Part shown: positions 34,214 to 43,808 of the stretch, one piece after another
Layout: every line of letters begins with the position of its first letter
Numbering within the stretch: position 1 is the first letter of the stretch
From: Acidobacteriota bacterium
GTDB taxonomy: Bacteria > Acidobacteriota > Vicinamibacteria > Vicinamibacterales > UBA2999
Assembly (NCBI GenBank): GCA_016871195.1
Contig: VFZN01000004.1
Span: 124,001 to 188,000, forward strand
Direction of reading: 5' to 3'
Length of the DNA stretch: 64,000 bases
The notes under the pieces: model-generated
Databases searched by the model: none
What the model was told of the DNA's origin: nothing
Seen by the model: the letters and a program-made list of their open reading frames with translations, nothing else
Translations under genes and position numbers: made by a program

Positions 34214-36109
34214 ATGCACGTTTCCGCCCTGCAGTTCAGCACCACCGCCCTGCGCGACTACGCCGACATGCTGACGCCCGATGCCCGGGCCCTGCTCACC
34301 GCCCTCGCGCCGCTCGATGCCGGGCGGCAGTCGCTGATGGCCCACCGCACCGCCCGCCGCCTTGCGCGAGCCCGCACGCAGACGCGGCTCGACTTCCTGC
34401 CCGATGCCGCCGTCATTGCCGGCACCGGCATCACCGTGGCCGATGCACGCGCCGGACGCTTTGAGGGCGGTGCGATTCCCGCCGACCTGAAGCGTCAGTG
34501 GATTCAGGGCACCGGCCCTGCGGCGCGGCCCCGCTCGACGCTGGCTCAGAGCCTGCGGAATGTCGCCTACGCCCTGCTCTCGGGTGCAGACGGCTGGATG
34601 TTCGATGGCGAAGACGCCCTTGGGCAGCTCGACACCATGTCGCTCGACAATCAGCGCAGCCTGCGGTGTGCCCTGCATCGCGAGCCGCTCTTTCTCGAGG
34701 TTGCCACCAGGGTTGCCGCAGAGATGAACCAGTGGGCCACCGGCTTCCTCGGCCGCGCCATCGTCGATGATGCGGCGGCGCAACTGCAGCACACCACCGT
34801 GATCTTCCGTGCGCGCGGGCTGCACCTCGACGATCGCCACGTGTGCCACGCCGACGGTACCGGGCTCGGGGCATCGCTCGTCGACGCCGCCCTCTACGTG
34901 TGGCACAACCACGCGGCGCTGCGGTCGCGCGGGGCTTCGATCGTGCTCTATCTGCCCAAGATTCAGACGGCGGAAGACGCCGCGTACTGGAACCGCCTGC
35001 TCTCGCATATCGAGCAGCACGTCGGATTGCCGCCAGCCACCATCCGCACGTATGTGCTCGTCGAGCAGATCGAGGCGTGCTTCCAGCTGATGGAAATCCG
35101 TGCCGCACTGTCGCCCCGCTTCGTCGGCTTCAACACGGGCCGCTGGGACTACATCAACAGCGTCTCGGATGCGCTGGCGTGGGACGCGGCCTTCGTCAAT
35201 CCGAACATCGACGCCGTTACCATGACCTACGGCTACATGCGCGCCTATGAAGATCGTGTGCGCCGGGCCGTCAACACGCCCGACGCGCTCGGGCAGTGCG
35301 CCCTGTGGCAGGGCGGGATGGAACCCAATATTCCCGTCGGCTCGGCCGCGGGCGTCGAGGCCGGCATGGCGCGCGCGCTGGCGGGGGCGGCCCGCGAGCA
35401 GCGCGAGGGCGCCTCGGGCAAGTGGGTCGCCCACTGGAAAATGGTGCACATCGTCCGGCCCGTGTGGGCACGCGCCGGCGCCGACAATCAGCTCGGCCGC
35501 GCCTTTGCCCCGCTCGACTACACCCCGGCGGCCGCAGCGGCCCTCACCGCGCACGACTCCGCGCCGCGCACGGTGCGGGGCGCACGCGACCTCATCAGTG
35601 TGGCGGTGCAGTATGGCAACGCCTTCCTGCAGGGCATGCAGGCGGCCGCCCTCAAACCCGCAGACTTCTTCGGCAATGACGATGTGCTGTATCTGATGGA
35701 AGACATGGCCACGGGTGAAATCCGCGTGAGCATCCTGTGGGAATGGCTGCACAAGCAGGCACCGTTCACCGAGGCCGACCCGGCGACTGGGGTGCAGGTC
35801 GGTGATGTCCTCACACCGGCGCTGTTCAACCGGCTGCTCGAGGAAGAAATGACGAAGCTGCACGCGGCCTCGTCGCGCGACGTGCATGACACATCGAAGC
35901 GCACCACCCTGCCCATCGCCGAGGCCATCGTCAGGCGCTATGTGGGTGAGCCGGTGAAGATGCCCTGGTACATCGACCTGCTCAACGCCACCCTGGGCGT
36001 GACGGATGGCGGCGAGGCGCACCGGCGGATTGCGCTGGTGGTCGAGGCCTTCGAGGCCGATGGCACGCGCGTCACACGGAATCTGGACTTCGAACGGGCG
36101 GGCGTGTGA
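34214..36109 (+). CDS. aceB: Malate synthase (isoform A type)
   Basis: About 631 aa. It matches malate synthase A through LRNVAYALLSGADGWMFDGEDALGQ, LYLPKIQTAEDAAYWN, TIRTYVLVEQIEACFQLMEIR, FVGFNTGRWDYI (metal/glyoxylate-site region) and the C-terminal IAEAIVRRYVGEPVKMPWYIDLLN. It condenses glyoxylate with acetyl-CoA in the glyoxylate bypass; no isocitrate lyase lies in the window. The protein is longer than the roughly 530-aa E. coli AceB, with an insertion in the middle. ATG 34214 is preferred over GTG 34199; neither has a strong Shine-Dalgarno. Confidence 0.88.
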   Translation: MHVSALQFSTTALRDYADMLTPDARALLTALAPLDAGRQSLMAHRTARRLARARTQTRLDFLPDAAVIAGTGITVADARAGRFEGGAIPADLKRQWIQGTGPAARPRSTLAQSLRNVAYALLSGADGWMFDGEDALGQLDTMSLDNQRSLRCALHREPLFLEVATRVAAEMNQWATGFLGRAIVDDAAAQLQHTTVIFRARGLHLDDRHVCHADGTGLGASLVDAALYVWHNHAALRSRGASIVLYLPKIQTAEDAAYWNRLLSHIEQHVGLPPATIRTYVLVEQIEACFQLMEIRAALSPRFVGFNTGRWDYINSVSDALAWDAAFVNPNIDAVTMTYGYMRAYEDRVRRAVNTPDALGQCALWQGGMEPNIPVGSAAGVEAGMARALAGAAREQREGASGKWVAHWKMVHIVRPVWARAGADNQLGRAFAPLDYTPAAAAALTAHDSAPRTVRGARDLISVAVQYGNAFLQGMQAAALKPADFFGNDDVLYLMEDMATGEIRVSILWEWLHKQAPFTEADPATGVQVGDVLTPALFNRLLEEEMTKLHAASSRDVHDTSKRTTLPIAEAIVRRYVGEPVKMPWYIDLLNATLGVTDGGEAHRRIALVVEAFEADGTRVTRNLDFERAGV

Positions 36110-36135
36110 GAGTATCAGCTGGAAGGAGCACTCCC

Positions 36136-37086
36136 GTGGATGCACTGACGCGACGTGACTGGCTGCGGCTGACGCTGGCGGCCGGGGCCGGGCTGGCCCT
36201 CACCCCTGGTGACCTGTGGGCGCAGGGCACACTCATCACAAGGGCCATTCCCTCGACGGGAGAGCCGCTGCCGGTGATTGGCCTGGGCAGCTCGGCGACC
36301 TTCTCGCAGGTGGCGCGGCAGGAAGATGTTTCGGCACTCAAGTCGGTGCTGCAGACCCTGCTTGATGGCGGGGCCACGCTCTTCGACACGGCCCCGAGCT
36401 ATGGGTCGTCGGAAGAAGTGGCGGGCCGCATCGTGAAAGACGCCGGCTGGGCGTCGCGCGTGTTCTGGGCGACCAAGCTCAACGTCGCGGGGCGTGGGGG
36501 CAGCAGTGCCGACCCGGCGGCGGCGCGGGCGCAGGTCGAGGCCTCGTTCCAGCGCGTGGGGAAGGCGAAGATCGACCTGATTCAGGTGCACAACCTGGGC
36601 GACCCGGCGACGCAGCTTCCGATTCTGCACGAGTTCAAGAAGCAGGGCCGCATCCGTTACGTCGGCATCACCACGACCTTCGACCAGCAGTACGACGAAC
36701 TGGTGCGCATCATGCGCAACGAGCCGCTCGACTTCATCGGCATCGACTATGCGATCGACGGACGCGAGGTCGAGCAGACGATTCTGCCACTGGCGCAGGA
36801 GAAGAAGATTGCCGTCCTGGCCTATGCGCCGTTCGGGCGCACGCGCCTCTTCCGGCGTGTGGCCGATCGCCCGCTGCCCGACTGGGCGGCCGAGATCGAT
36901 GCGAAGACCTGGGCGCAGGTGTTCCTCAAGTGGATCATCGGCCACCCGGCGATTACGGCGGTGACCCCGGCCACCTCGCAGGCGAAGAACATGATCGACA
37001 ACCTCGGCGGCGGCATGGGCCGGCTGCCGAATCAGGACCTCAGGAAGCGCATGGCGGCGTATATCGATGCGCTGCCGGGCGCCTGA
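36136..37086 (+). CDS. Tat-exported aldo/keto reductase
   Basis: A 316-aa protein. A twin-arginine signal (LTRRDWLRLTLAAGAGLAL) is followed by an aldo/keto reductase barrel: PLPVIGLGSSATF, FDTAPSYGSSEEVAG (catalytic Asp and Tyr), VFWATKLNV (Lys), IDLIQVHNLGDP (His) and AITAVTPATSQAKNM near the cofactor site. GTG 36136 is chosen because AAGGAG (36123-36128) lies 7 bases before it; the frame extends to 36106 inside the malate synthase stop without a site. Periplasmic aldo/keto reductases are uncommon, since NADPH is cytoplasmic; the Tat pathway may deliver cofactor-loaded protein. Confidence 0.87.
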   Translation: MDALTRRDWLRLTLAAGAGLALTPGDLWAQGTLITRAIPSTGEPLPVIGLGSSATFSQVARQEDVSALKSVLQTLLDGGATLFDTAPSYGSSEEVAGRIVKDAGWASRVFWATKLNVAGRGGSSADPAAARAQVEASFQRVGKAKIDLIQVHNLGDPATQLPILHEFKKQGRIRYVGITTTFDQQYDELVRIMRNEPLDFIGIDYAIDGREVEQTILPLAQEKKIAVLAYAPFGRTRLFRRVADRPLPDWAAEIDAKTWAQVFLKWIIGHPAITAVTPATSQAKNMIDNLGGGMGRLPNQDLRKRMAAYIDALPGA

Positions 37087-37125
37087 TCGACCGCACACGC
37101 ACGACTCAGAGGAGCAGACGCACCC

Positions 37126-38268
37126 ATGCGCAACACAACCACGATGACGATGGCGATTGCCGCGGTGGCCCTGGGGGCCGCCGCGGTAGCCGTGCAGGGA
37201 CAGGCCCAGTCGCCACGCGGCGCGCGCGGCCCGGCCGAACACGCCAAGGTGACCCCCATCAACAACCTGCCCAACCCCTATGAAACCGTGCGCAACTGGG
37301 GCACGCTGCCCGATGGGCGCAAGTGGGGTTCGGTCAGTGCGATTCACGTTGACAAGGATGGCAAGCACATCTGGGCCGGCGATCGTTGCGGCGCCAACTC
37401 GTGCGCCGGCAGCAAGGTCGACCCCATCGTCAAGCTCGATCAGACGGGAAAGGTCGTGAAGAGCTTTGGTGCGGGACTCATCCTCTGGCCGCACGGCATG
37501 GATGTGGATCGTGACGGCAACGTGTGGGTGGTGGATGCGCGGTCGGCGACCGAGGCCGAGCTGAAGCAGTTCCCCGATGCGGCCGGCAAGGGCCACACGG
37601 TGATGAAGTTCAGCCCCGACGGCAAGCTGCTGCTGACCATTGGCACGCCGGGGCAGGCAGGCGACCCGCCCTCGAAACTGAGCGAACCGAACGACGTGAT
37701 TGTGGCGCCCGATGGCAGCATCTTCGTGGCCGAGGCCCACAACGCGCAGTTCCTCGACGCGCCGGGCCCCGGGGCCATTGGCCGCATCAACAAGTATTCC
37801 GCCAACGGTACGTTTATCAGGAGCTTCGGCACCTTCGGCTATGAGAAGGGCGAGTTCCGCGGACCGCATGCGCTGGCGTTCGACTCGAAGGGGCGGCTGT
37901 TTGTAGCCGACCGCGGCAACCGCCGCATCCAGATCTTCGACCAGAACGGCACGCACCTCGACACGTGGTATCAGTTCAGCCGCATCAGCGGCCTGTTCAT
38001 CACGACGGATGACACGCTGTATGCCATCGACTCGGAATCAGACGACAACTACAACCCCGGGTGGCGCAAGGGCCTGCGCGTAGGCAGTGCGCGCACAGGT
38101 GAGGTGTGGACGTTCACGCCCGAGCATGTGTCGAAGCAGGCCTCGGGCATGGGCGGCTATGGATCGATGGGCGAGGGCGTGACGGTCGATGCGGCCGGCA
38201 ACGTCTATGCGGGTGAGGTGGGCCCCATCCAGGGTCTGACCAAGTTCATCCCGCGCCTCAAGCGCTGA
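37126..38268 (+). CDS. Secreted NHL-repeat (six-bladed beta-propeller) protein
   Basis: A 380-aa protein with a signal peptide (MRNTTTMTMAIAAVALGAAAVAVQ). NHL-type repeats follow: LIWPHGMDVDRDGNVWVVDA-like, LSEPNDVIVAPDGSIFVAEA, FRGPHALAFDSKGRLFVADR and GSMGEGVTVDAAGNVYAGEV. GAGGAG lies upstream of the ATG. The fold is clear and the activity is not: such proteins may be lactonase-like, peptidylglycine-lyase-like or binding proteins. It is 39 bases downstream of the aldo/keto reductase and likely co-transcribed. Confidence 0.87.
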   Translation: MRNTTTMTMAIAAVALGAAAVAVQGQAQSPRGARGPAEHAKVTPINNLPNPYETVRNWGTLPDGRKWGSVSAIHVDKDGKHIWAGDRCGANSCAGSKVDPIVKLDQTGKVVKSFGAGLILWPHGMDVDRDGNVWVVDARSATEAELKQFPDAAGKGHTVMKFSPDGKLLLTIGTPGQAGDPPSKLSEPNDVIVAPDGSIFVAEAHNAQFLDAPGPGAIGRINKYSANGTFIRSFGTFGYEKGEFRGPHALAFDSKGRLFVADRGNRRIQIFDQNGTHLDTWYQFSRISGLFITTDDTLYAIDSESDDNYNPGWRKGLRVGSARTGEVWTFTPEHVSKQASGMGGYGSMGEGVTVDAAGNVYAGEVGPIQGLTKFIPRLKR

Positions 38269-38276
38269 AGCTACGT

Positions 38277-38305
38277 CCCCGGCTGGCCGCAAGGGCTGGC
38301 CGGGG
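38277..38305. terminator. Hairpin between convergent NHL and aldehyde dehydrogenase genes
   Basis: ccccggctggcc (38277-38288) pairs with ggctggccgggg (38294-38305) around GCAAG: 12 pairs including two G-T. It starts 8 bases after the NHL stop. There is no T-tract. Confidence 0.5.
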
Positions 38306-38338
38306 GCCCTGTCCGGTCGACGGGGGCGGATCAGCCCC

Positions 38339-39850
38339 TCACCCCATGTTCACCATGATGGTCTTCTTGTGGGTGAAGTGCTCGAGCATGGCCTCGAGTG
38401 AGGCCTCCTTGCCGAGGCCGCTGCTCTTGACGCCGCCGTAGCTGAGGTTGGCCTGCACGACGAGGTTCTGGTTGATCTGCACCAGGCCGGCCTCGAGGCG
38501 GTGCGCCAGCGACAGGCCCACCGTGAGGTTGTTCGTCCACAGGCTTGCCGCCAGCCCATATTCGCTGTCGTTCGCCTCGGCCAGCACCGTCTCGGCATCG
38601 TCGAACGGGAAGATGGTGGTGACCGGTCCGAAGATTTCCTCCCGTACGAGGCGGCTGTCCTTCGTGAGCCCGGTGAAGATGACCGGCTGCAGGAAGAGGC
38701 CCTTCGTCAGTGCCGGGTCGGTCGGCATCGCACTGCACACGCGCGCCGTCGCGCCGGCCGTCGCCTGGCCTTCGGCCACAAACGCCCGCACCTTCTCGTA
38801 CTGACCCGTTGAGATGATCGTGCCGATGTCCGTCCGCTCGTCGAGCGGATCGCCCATCACCATCGCATCGACGCGCTCTGCCATCGCGGCGACAAAGCGG
38901 TCGAAGATGGGACGCTCGACATAGATGCGGCTGGCCGCCGTGCAGCTCTGGCCCTGGCGCGTGAAGCGCATCGAGGTGATGGCTCCCGCCACCGTCTTCT
39001 CGAAGTCGCAGTCGGCAAAGACAATCATCGGGCTCTTGCCGCCCAGTTCGAGCGTCACCGGCACAAGCTTCTGCGCCGCCGTGGCCGAGACAATCCTGCC
39101 GGTTTCGACCGAGCCGGTGAAGGTGACCTTCCTGACGAGCGGATGGCTGACGAGCGGCGCACCGCATTCCGGGCCAAAGCCGCTGACCATGTTGAAGCAC
39201 CCGGCCGGCAGCACCCGGTTGAGCAGCTCGCAAATGCGCAGCACGGTGAGCGGGGCTTCTTCGGCGCTCTTGACGACCACCGTGTTGCCGGCCACCAGTG
39301 CGGGCGCAATCTTCAGCGCCATCAGCAGCATCGGCACGTTCCACGGAATGATCGCACCGACTACGCCCAGCGGTTCGCGCACCGTGACGCTCAGCACTGT
39401 CGGCGAGAAGGGCACCGTCTCGCCCTTCAGCTCGCCGCCCAGCCCGCCGAAAAACTCGAAAATGTCCGCGACGACGCCCGCCTCGACGCGGCTTTCGGTG
39501 CGCAGGGCCTTGCCCGTTTCGAGGGCGATGAGCCGAGCCAGTTCTTCCGAATGTGCCTTGAGGATGGCCGAGCACTGGTGCACCAGGGCGCCACGCTTGC
39601 GCGCCGGCATCCGGGCCCAGTCCTTCTGCGCGCGCGCCGCCTCGCGGACGGCGACGTCGATGTCTGCCGCGTCGCCGAGGGCCGCCTGCGCCACCTCGGC
39701 GCCAGTGGCCGGGTTCACCACGGGGAAGGTCTGTCCACTCACCGCGGGCACATACCGCCCTCCGATGAAGTGCAGGCCCGACAGGGCACGGGCCAGGGCA
39801 AACGGATCACGCGTGGGGTCGGCAGGCGTCGGATGCAGGGCGTTGGTCAT
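38339..39850 (-). CDS. NAD(P)-dependent aldehyde dehydrogenase family protein
   Basis: A 503-aa protein with the full aldehyde dehydrogenase layout: VGAIIPWNVPMLLMALKIAPAL (cofactor region), FTGSVETGRIV, LELGGKSPMIVF (catalytic Glu) and RFTRQGQSCTAASRIYVE with the nucleophilic Cys. ITTIFPFDDAE-like and YGLAASLWTNN blocks complete it. It would oxidise an aldehyde to the acid; the specificity is unclear. ATG 39850 has GAGGA upstream. It stands alone on the minus strand. Confidence 0.94.
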   Translation of the reverse strand: MTNALHPTPADPTRDPFALARALSGLHFIGGRYVPAVSGQTFPVVNPATGAEVAQAALGDAADIDVAVREAARAQKDWARMPARKRGALVHQCSAILKAHSEELARLIALETGKALRTESRVEAGVVADIFEFFGGLGGELKGETVPFSPTVLSVTVREPLGVVGAIIPWNVPMLLMALKIAPALVAGNTVVVKSAEEAPLTVLRICELLNRVLPAGCFNMVSGFGPECGAPLVSHPLVRKVTFTGSVETGRIVSATAAQKLVPVTLELGGKSPMIVFADCDFEKTVAGAITSMRFTRQGQSCTAASRIYVERPIFDRFVAAMAERVDAMVMGDPLDERTDIGTIISTGQYEKVRAFVAEGQATAGATARVCSAMPTDPALTKGLFLQPVIFTGLTKDSRLVREEIFGPVTTIFPFDDAETVLAEANDSEYGLAASLWTNNLTVGLSLAHRLEAGLVQINQNLVVQANLSYGGVKSSGLGKEASLEAMLEHFTHKKTIMVNMG

Positions 39851-39969
39851 CGGGTCCTCGTCAGTCGGTCAGTCTGGCCACCCAGCGTAGCAGCACGCTG
39901 CCGCGGGGGCGATGTCGCGGTCGTCTGCACCAGCAGGCACCCGGCAGGGTGCTCTGGCAGAGGCGTCTG

Positions 39970-40596
39970 CTACTTGAGCACGTCGAGCTGCAGGTTGAGC
40001 AGACGCACCGGTTCGCTGGTGTAGTTCTCGAGATCGATGGTGTTCGTGCGGTTGTCCATGCGGATGCGCGTGGCCCAGGCCATGCGGCCCTCGCCCTTGC
40101 CCTTGGCATCGAAGCGCATTTCGAGCAGCGTGAATTTGTCGCCGGTGCGTGGCTGGTTGAGCACTTCCCGGCAGCCAAGCACGCGCAGCGTGATGATGAC
40201 GATGCGGCGGTCGCCATCGGGCAGAGGATGGTTCATCGCGTAGCGGATGTCGGTGCCGAGGCGATAGATGTTGTCGGGGTCGGGCCCCATGTAGCCGGGG
40301 AAGGTGAACCGGCCGATCTCGGGCTGCTGCTGAAGGGCCGTGAGCAACCCCTCCTGCTGCTTTTCGAGGAACGATCGGACCAGAAACTCGCGCTGCGACG
40401 GGTTTGACCAGCCGGTGATGTCGATGCGGATGCCCTGGTTGGCCCCCGTATTGATGTTGCTCATGTTGAGCGCCCAGCCGTTGATGCGGATGCGATCGGT
40501 GGCACTCGGTGCGGTGGTCGACGGCTGCGCCTGCGCGCCCACGGCCGAGCCAGCGAGCAGCAGGCCCAGCGCCCTCACACTTTCGCGACGGTTCAT
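39970..40596 (-). CDS. Secreted protein of unknown function
   Basis: A 208-aa protein. The N-terminus MNRRESVRALGLLLAGSAVGAQAQ is a signal peptide, possibly Tat-type (RR near the start). The mature part has RIRINGWALNMSNINTGANQ, IDITGWSNPSQREFLVRSFL and a C-terminal RMDNRTNTIDLENYTSEPVR that reads as beta strands. I do not recognise the family. A GAGGG site precedes the ATG. It lies 43 bases downstream of rutE on the same strand. Confidence 0.75.
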   Translation of the reverse strand: MNRRESVRALGLLLAGSAVGAQAQPSTTAPSATDRIRINGWALNMSNINTGANQGIRIDITGWSNPSQREFLVRSFLEKQQEGLLTALQQQPEIGRFTFPGYMGPDPDNIYRLGTDIRYAMNHPLPDGDRRIVIITLRVLGCREVLNQPRTGDKFTLLEMRFDAKGKGEGRMAWATRIRMDNRTNTIDLENYTSEPVRLLNLQLDVLK

Positions 40597-40639
40597 GTCT
40601 CACCCTCACCGGGGAGCCTGCGCTCCCCCGGGGGCAGTA

Positions 40640-41248
40640 TCACCGGATGATGCAGGTTTCGTCAAAGGCCAGCCGGGGCAGCCGGGGGTGCAGGGCCGCC
40701 CGATCGCCGTAGCCGAGATTGCAGAGGAAGTTGACGCGCCAGGTGGTGTCGCCGAGGAACGCGGCGTTGACCTTCCCCGCATCGAAGCCCGACATCGGGC
40801 CGCAGTCGAGGCCCACCGCGCGCGCCGCGAGAATGAAGTAGCCCGCCTGCAGGCTGCTGTTGCGCATCGCCGCTTCGGCAATCGCGGCCTCGCGCCCGGC
40901 GTACCACGAGCGCGCGTCGGCATGGGGAAACAGTTGCGGCAGCCTGTCGTAGAAGGCCATGTCCTGCGCCAGGATTGCGGTCACCGGCGCCGTCCGCGTC
41001 TTCTCGACATTGCCCGCCGACATGGCCGGCAGCAACAGGGCCTTCGCCTCGGGCGTCGTCACAAACACGATGCGCAGCGGACACGAGTTGGCCGAAGTGG
41101 GGCCCCACTTCATGAGGTCGTACAGAGCATGCAGCGTCTCGGTCGACACCGGCTGGGGCAGCCAGTGCGAGCACGTGCGTGCCGATCGGAAGAGGGTGTC
41201 GAGCGCGGCAGTGTCGGGAAGTACGGGAGGGGCAGCGAGAGAAGTCAC
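40640..41248 (-). CDS. rutE: RutE/HadB-type nitroreductase family protein (malonic semialdehyde reductase-like)
   Basis: A 202-aa FMN enzyme of the nitroreductase superfamily. It matches RutE along its full length: [83 protein letters not shown] and [21 protein letters not shown]. RutE reduces malonic semialdehyde to 3-hydroxypropionate in uracil breakdown. No other rut genes are visible here, so the true substrate may differ. The start is GTG 41248 with AAGGG close upstream. Confidence 0.87.
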   Translation of the reverse strand: MTSLAAPPVLPDTAALDTLFRSARTCSHWLPQPVSTETLHALYDLMKWGPTSANSCPLRIVFVTTPEAKALLLPAMSAGNVEKTRTAPVTAILAQDMAFYDRLPQLFPHADARSWYAGREAAIAEAAMRNSSLQAGYFILAARAVGLDCGPMSGFDAGKVNAAFLGDTTWRVNFLCNLGYGDRAALHPRLPRLAFDETCIIR

Positions 41249-41260
41249 AGCCCTTAGGAC

Positions 41261-41282
41261 GCACCCGCACCGTAGCGGGTGC
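41261..41282. terminator. Perfect hairpin in the leader of rutE
   Basis: gcacccgc (41261-41268) pairs with gcgggtgc (41275-41282) around ACCGTA. It lies 13 bases upstream of the rutE start on the minus strand and could act as a leader structure. Confidence 0.4.
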
Positions 41283-41338
41283 CCACGCGTGGTGTGGTCA
41301 CGGCCCCTGGCGCCACGAGGCGGGCGTGGATGTGCACG

Positions 41339-41357
41339 GGGCCTGCCGCACAGGCCC
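41339..41357. terminator. Hairpin after tcyP
   Basis: gggcctg (41339-41345) pairs with caggccc (41351-41357) around CCGCA. It lies 16 bases past the tcyP stop on the minus strand. There is no T-tract. Confidence 0.4.
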
Positions 41358-41372
41358 GCGCGCGCCTGCGGA

Positions 41373-42773
41373 TTAGTCGGCTAGCACGCTCGTGCCCGTC
41401 GGGGCATGGTCGGTGGCGAAGACCTCGGCATCCCACTGACCGAGCCACCGGCTCGTCACGGTGCCGGCGGTCATCGAGCCACTGACATTGGTCGCCGTGC
41501 GCCCCATGTCGATCAGGGGTTCCACCGAAATCAGCAGGCCCGCCAGGGCCACCGGCAGGTTGAGCGCCGACAGCACGACGAGTGCCGCAAAGGTGGCACC
41601 ACCGCCCAGACCCGCGATGCCCACCGACCCCAGGGCTGACACGGTGATGACCGAACTGATGAACGACCACGAGGTGGCATCGACGCCCGCGCTCGGTGCA
41701 ATCATCACGGCGAGCATGGCCGGGTAGAGGCCGGCACAGGCGTTCTGCCCGATAGTGGCCCCGAAGCTGGCGGCAAAGTTCGCGATGGCCGGTGCGACGC
41801 CCACGCGGGAGACTTGTGCGTCGACGCTGAGGGGAATGGCTGCTGCACTTGAGCGCGAGGTAAACGCAAACGTCAGCACCGGGCTGATCTTCTGGTAGAA
41901 GCGCACCGGGTTGATGCCTGACAGCGCCAGAATCGTGCTGTGCATGGCGAGGATGATCGCCATGCCGATGTAGCTGGCCACCACGAACTGGCCCAGGGCC
42001 ATGATGTCGTTCAGGTTCGATGTGGCGGCGACCCGCACCATCAGCGCCATCACGCCGTAGGGCGTGAGCCGCAGCACCAGCCGCACCAGCCGAAGGATGA
42101 GCACCTGGAAGGTGTCGATGCCGCTCTGGATGCGCGCACCGACGTCGGGCTGCTCACGCTTCAGCGCCAGGGCCGCGATGCCCAACAGCATGGCGAACAC
42201 CACGACGCCAATCACCGACATCGGACGCGTGCTCGCCAGGTCGGCGAAGATGTTTGTGGGAATGCCCTGCGTCAGCAACGCCGGAATGGTGAGGCCGGCG
42301 GCATCGCCCACCTGGTTTTCGAGGGCCGTGCCCTTGGCGAGTTCACGCGCCCCCTGCACGAGACCATCGGCCCGCAGCCCGAACGCGAGCGCCATGGCCA
42401 CCCCGATTCCCGCCGAGATGGCGGTAGTCAGCATGAGCAGTCCGATGACACCGGCACTGATGCTGCCGAGGGCGCGGGCATTGTCGAGGCGGCTGACCGC
42501 CGCAAGAATCGACACGAGCACGAGCGGAGCGATCATGGCCTGCATCAGGCGCACATAGCCGCTGCCGGCGATGCCGACCCAGGTCAGCGATTCCCGGATG
42601 ATGTCGCTGCCGAGCCCGTACAGCTCCTGTGCCGCCGCCCCGAGCACGCCGCCCAGCAGCACCGCAATCAGCACATTGGTGGCCAGCGTGCCCCCCTGCT
42701 GCCGCCGTCGGTACAGAGCCGCGCAGGCCAGCACGAAGACGAGAACATTCAACGCAACGGCCAGTATCGTCAT
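41373..42773 (-). CDS. tcyP: L-cystine/dicarboxylate:cation symporter, TcyP-type
   Basis: A 466-aa inner-membrane protein of the dicarboxylate/amino acid:cation symporter family with about 8-10 hydrophobic spans and re-entrant loops. Family signatures are [42 protein letters not shown] (hairpin loop), and [21 protein letters not shown], which point to TcyP cystine transporters rather than GltP glutamate carriers. It probably imports cystine with sodium or protons. ATG 42773 lies 20 bases after the small membrane-protein gene, so both are likely in one unit. Confidence 0.9.
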   Translation of the reverse strand: MTILAVALNVLVFVLACAALYRRRQQGGTLATNVLIAVLLGGVLGAAAQELYGLGSDIIRESLTWVGIAGSGYVRLMQAMIAPLVLVSILAAVSRLDNARALGSISAGVIGLLMLTTAISAGIGVAMALAFGLRADGLVQGARELAKGTALENQVGDAAGLTIPALLTQGIPTNIFADLASTRPMSVIGVVVFAMLLGIAALALKREQPDVGARIQSGIDTFQVLILRLVRLVLRLTPYGVMALMVRVAATSNLNDIMALGQFVVASYIGMAIILAMHSTILALSGINPVRFYQKISPVLTFAFTSRSSAAAIPLSVDAQVSRVGVAPAIANFAASFGATIGQNACAGLYPAMLAVMIAPSAGVDATSWSFISSVITVSALGSVGIAGLGGGATFAALVVLSALNLPVALAGLLISVEPLIDMGRTATNVSGSMTAGTVTSRWLGQWDAEVFATDHAPTGTSVLAD

Positions 42774-42793
42774 GGGGTGACCTCAGCAGGGAT

Positions 42794-43243
42794 TCAGTGC
42801 ACGTACTTGGGACGGAGCTGGAAGAGCAGGAACAGGCCGACGACAGCCCCGACCAGCGAGCCAAGAATCGCCCCCGAGAGCAGATTCCCGAGAATGCCCA
42901 CGCCCTGGCCCAGAAACAGCAGTCGCCACGACGAGTAGTGGCGTCTGAACAGACCGGGCAGCGCAATTGCCGTGATGCCCGTTTGCACCACTCCCAGCAG
43001 CCAGGTCACGCCGAAGCCGGTTACTCTGGGCCCGAGAAACGGTGCCAGGATCGAGCCAATGCCGAGCGCGGCCAGCATAGCGGGCACGCTGATGATGAGC
43101 ACGACGAGCGTGACCCAGGGGCCGACTTTGACGAGAAACTCGCGCACGCCGTCTGGCAGTTGCAGTGGACAGCCTGCCCCGAAGTGCAGATCGAGTTGCG
43201 CAATGAGTCCGTCAATACCGCTGCCCGTTCCTGTGGCTGCCAT
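42794..43243 (-). CDS. Small integral membrane protein upstream of tcyP
   Basis: A 149-aa protein. After a polar N-terminus with one Cys (FGAGCPLQLPDGV), four hydrophobic segments lie at about residues 40-65, 75-98, 105-125 and 125-143. I do not recognise the family. ATG 43243 is chosen because GGGGGGAG lies upstream; a start at 43270 is also open. It lies 53 bases from the divergent outer-membrane protein gene and probably shares the tcyP transcript. Confidence 0.68.
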   Translation of the reverse strand: MAATGTGSGIDGLIAQLDLHFGAGCPLQLPDGVREFLVKVGPWVTLVVLIISVPAMLAALGIGSILAPFLGPRVTGFGVTWLLGVVQTGITAIALPGLFRRHYSSWRLLFLGQGVGILGNLLSGAILGSLVGAVVGLFLLFQLRPKYVH

Positions 43244-43296
43244 GCCTCGTCTCCCCCCGGCGCGCATCATAACGCAGAGGCTGATACATTGAGGCC

Positions 43297-43797
43297 ATGA
43301 TCCGAGTCACGGCCTGCCTCGCCCTGCTGTGTGTCCTGCTGTCTGCCCCGACCACCTCGTCTGCCCAGTCTGCCGCAGGTCCGACGCAATCGATTAACGG
43401 CAATCCGTTTGGCCTGTTGCTGGGCTGGTTTAACGCCGAGTACGAGCGGAAGGTGAATGATTCTGTGGCGGTCGTGGTGGGGGGCTCGTACTGGGACGCC
43501 GATGGCGACAAGGAGGCCTACATCAATGGCGATGTGATGGTGCGGTACTTCCCGCAGCAGCGGGCACTGCGGGGCTTCTACGTCGGCACCAAGGTGGGCC
43601 TCACCCGAACCGAGAGCGCGCGCACCCGGTTCGGGATCGGGGTTGATGCGGGCTACCAGTGGACCCTGGGGCCGGATGGCCGTTTTTTTCTGGCGACCGG
43701 TTTCGGTCTCAAGCGCCTCTTCGGCGCGACTGACCAGTGGTATGCGCCCGATGTCGTGCCGACCTTCCGCATCGTGAACGTCGGCATCGCGTTCTAG
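43297..43797 (+). CDS. Small outer-membrane beta-barrel protein
   Basis: A 166-aa protein. The signal peptide MIRVTACLALLCVLLSAPTTSSAQ is followed by alternating strands (GLLLGWFNAEYERKVNDSVA, VVVGGSYWDADGDKEA, GFYVGTKVGLTRTESA, GIGVDAGYQWTLG) and a terminal VGIAF with the C-terminal Phe of outer-membrane proteins. The pattern resembles DUF3575-like eight-strand barrels. Function is unknown. It converges on the next outer-membrane-like gene, with 11 bases between stops. Confidence 0.75.
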   Translation: MIRVTACLALLCVLLSAPTTSSAQSAAGPTQSINGNPFGLLLGWFNAEYERKVNDSVAVVVGGSYWDADGDKEAYINGDVMVRYFPQQRALRGFYVGTKVGLTRTESARTRFGIGVDAGYQWTLGPDGRFFLATGFGLKRLFGATDQWYAPDVVPTFRIVNVGIAF

Positions 43798-43808
43798 CCT
43801 GCGGCAGG

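Noticed and set aside
34139-36145. A 668-codon minus-strand open frame opposite malate synthase
   Set aside because: Malate synthase motifs on the plus strand are unambiguous; the reverse frame shows no domain and is a codon-bias artefact.
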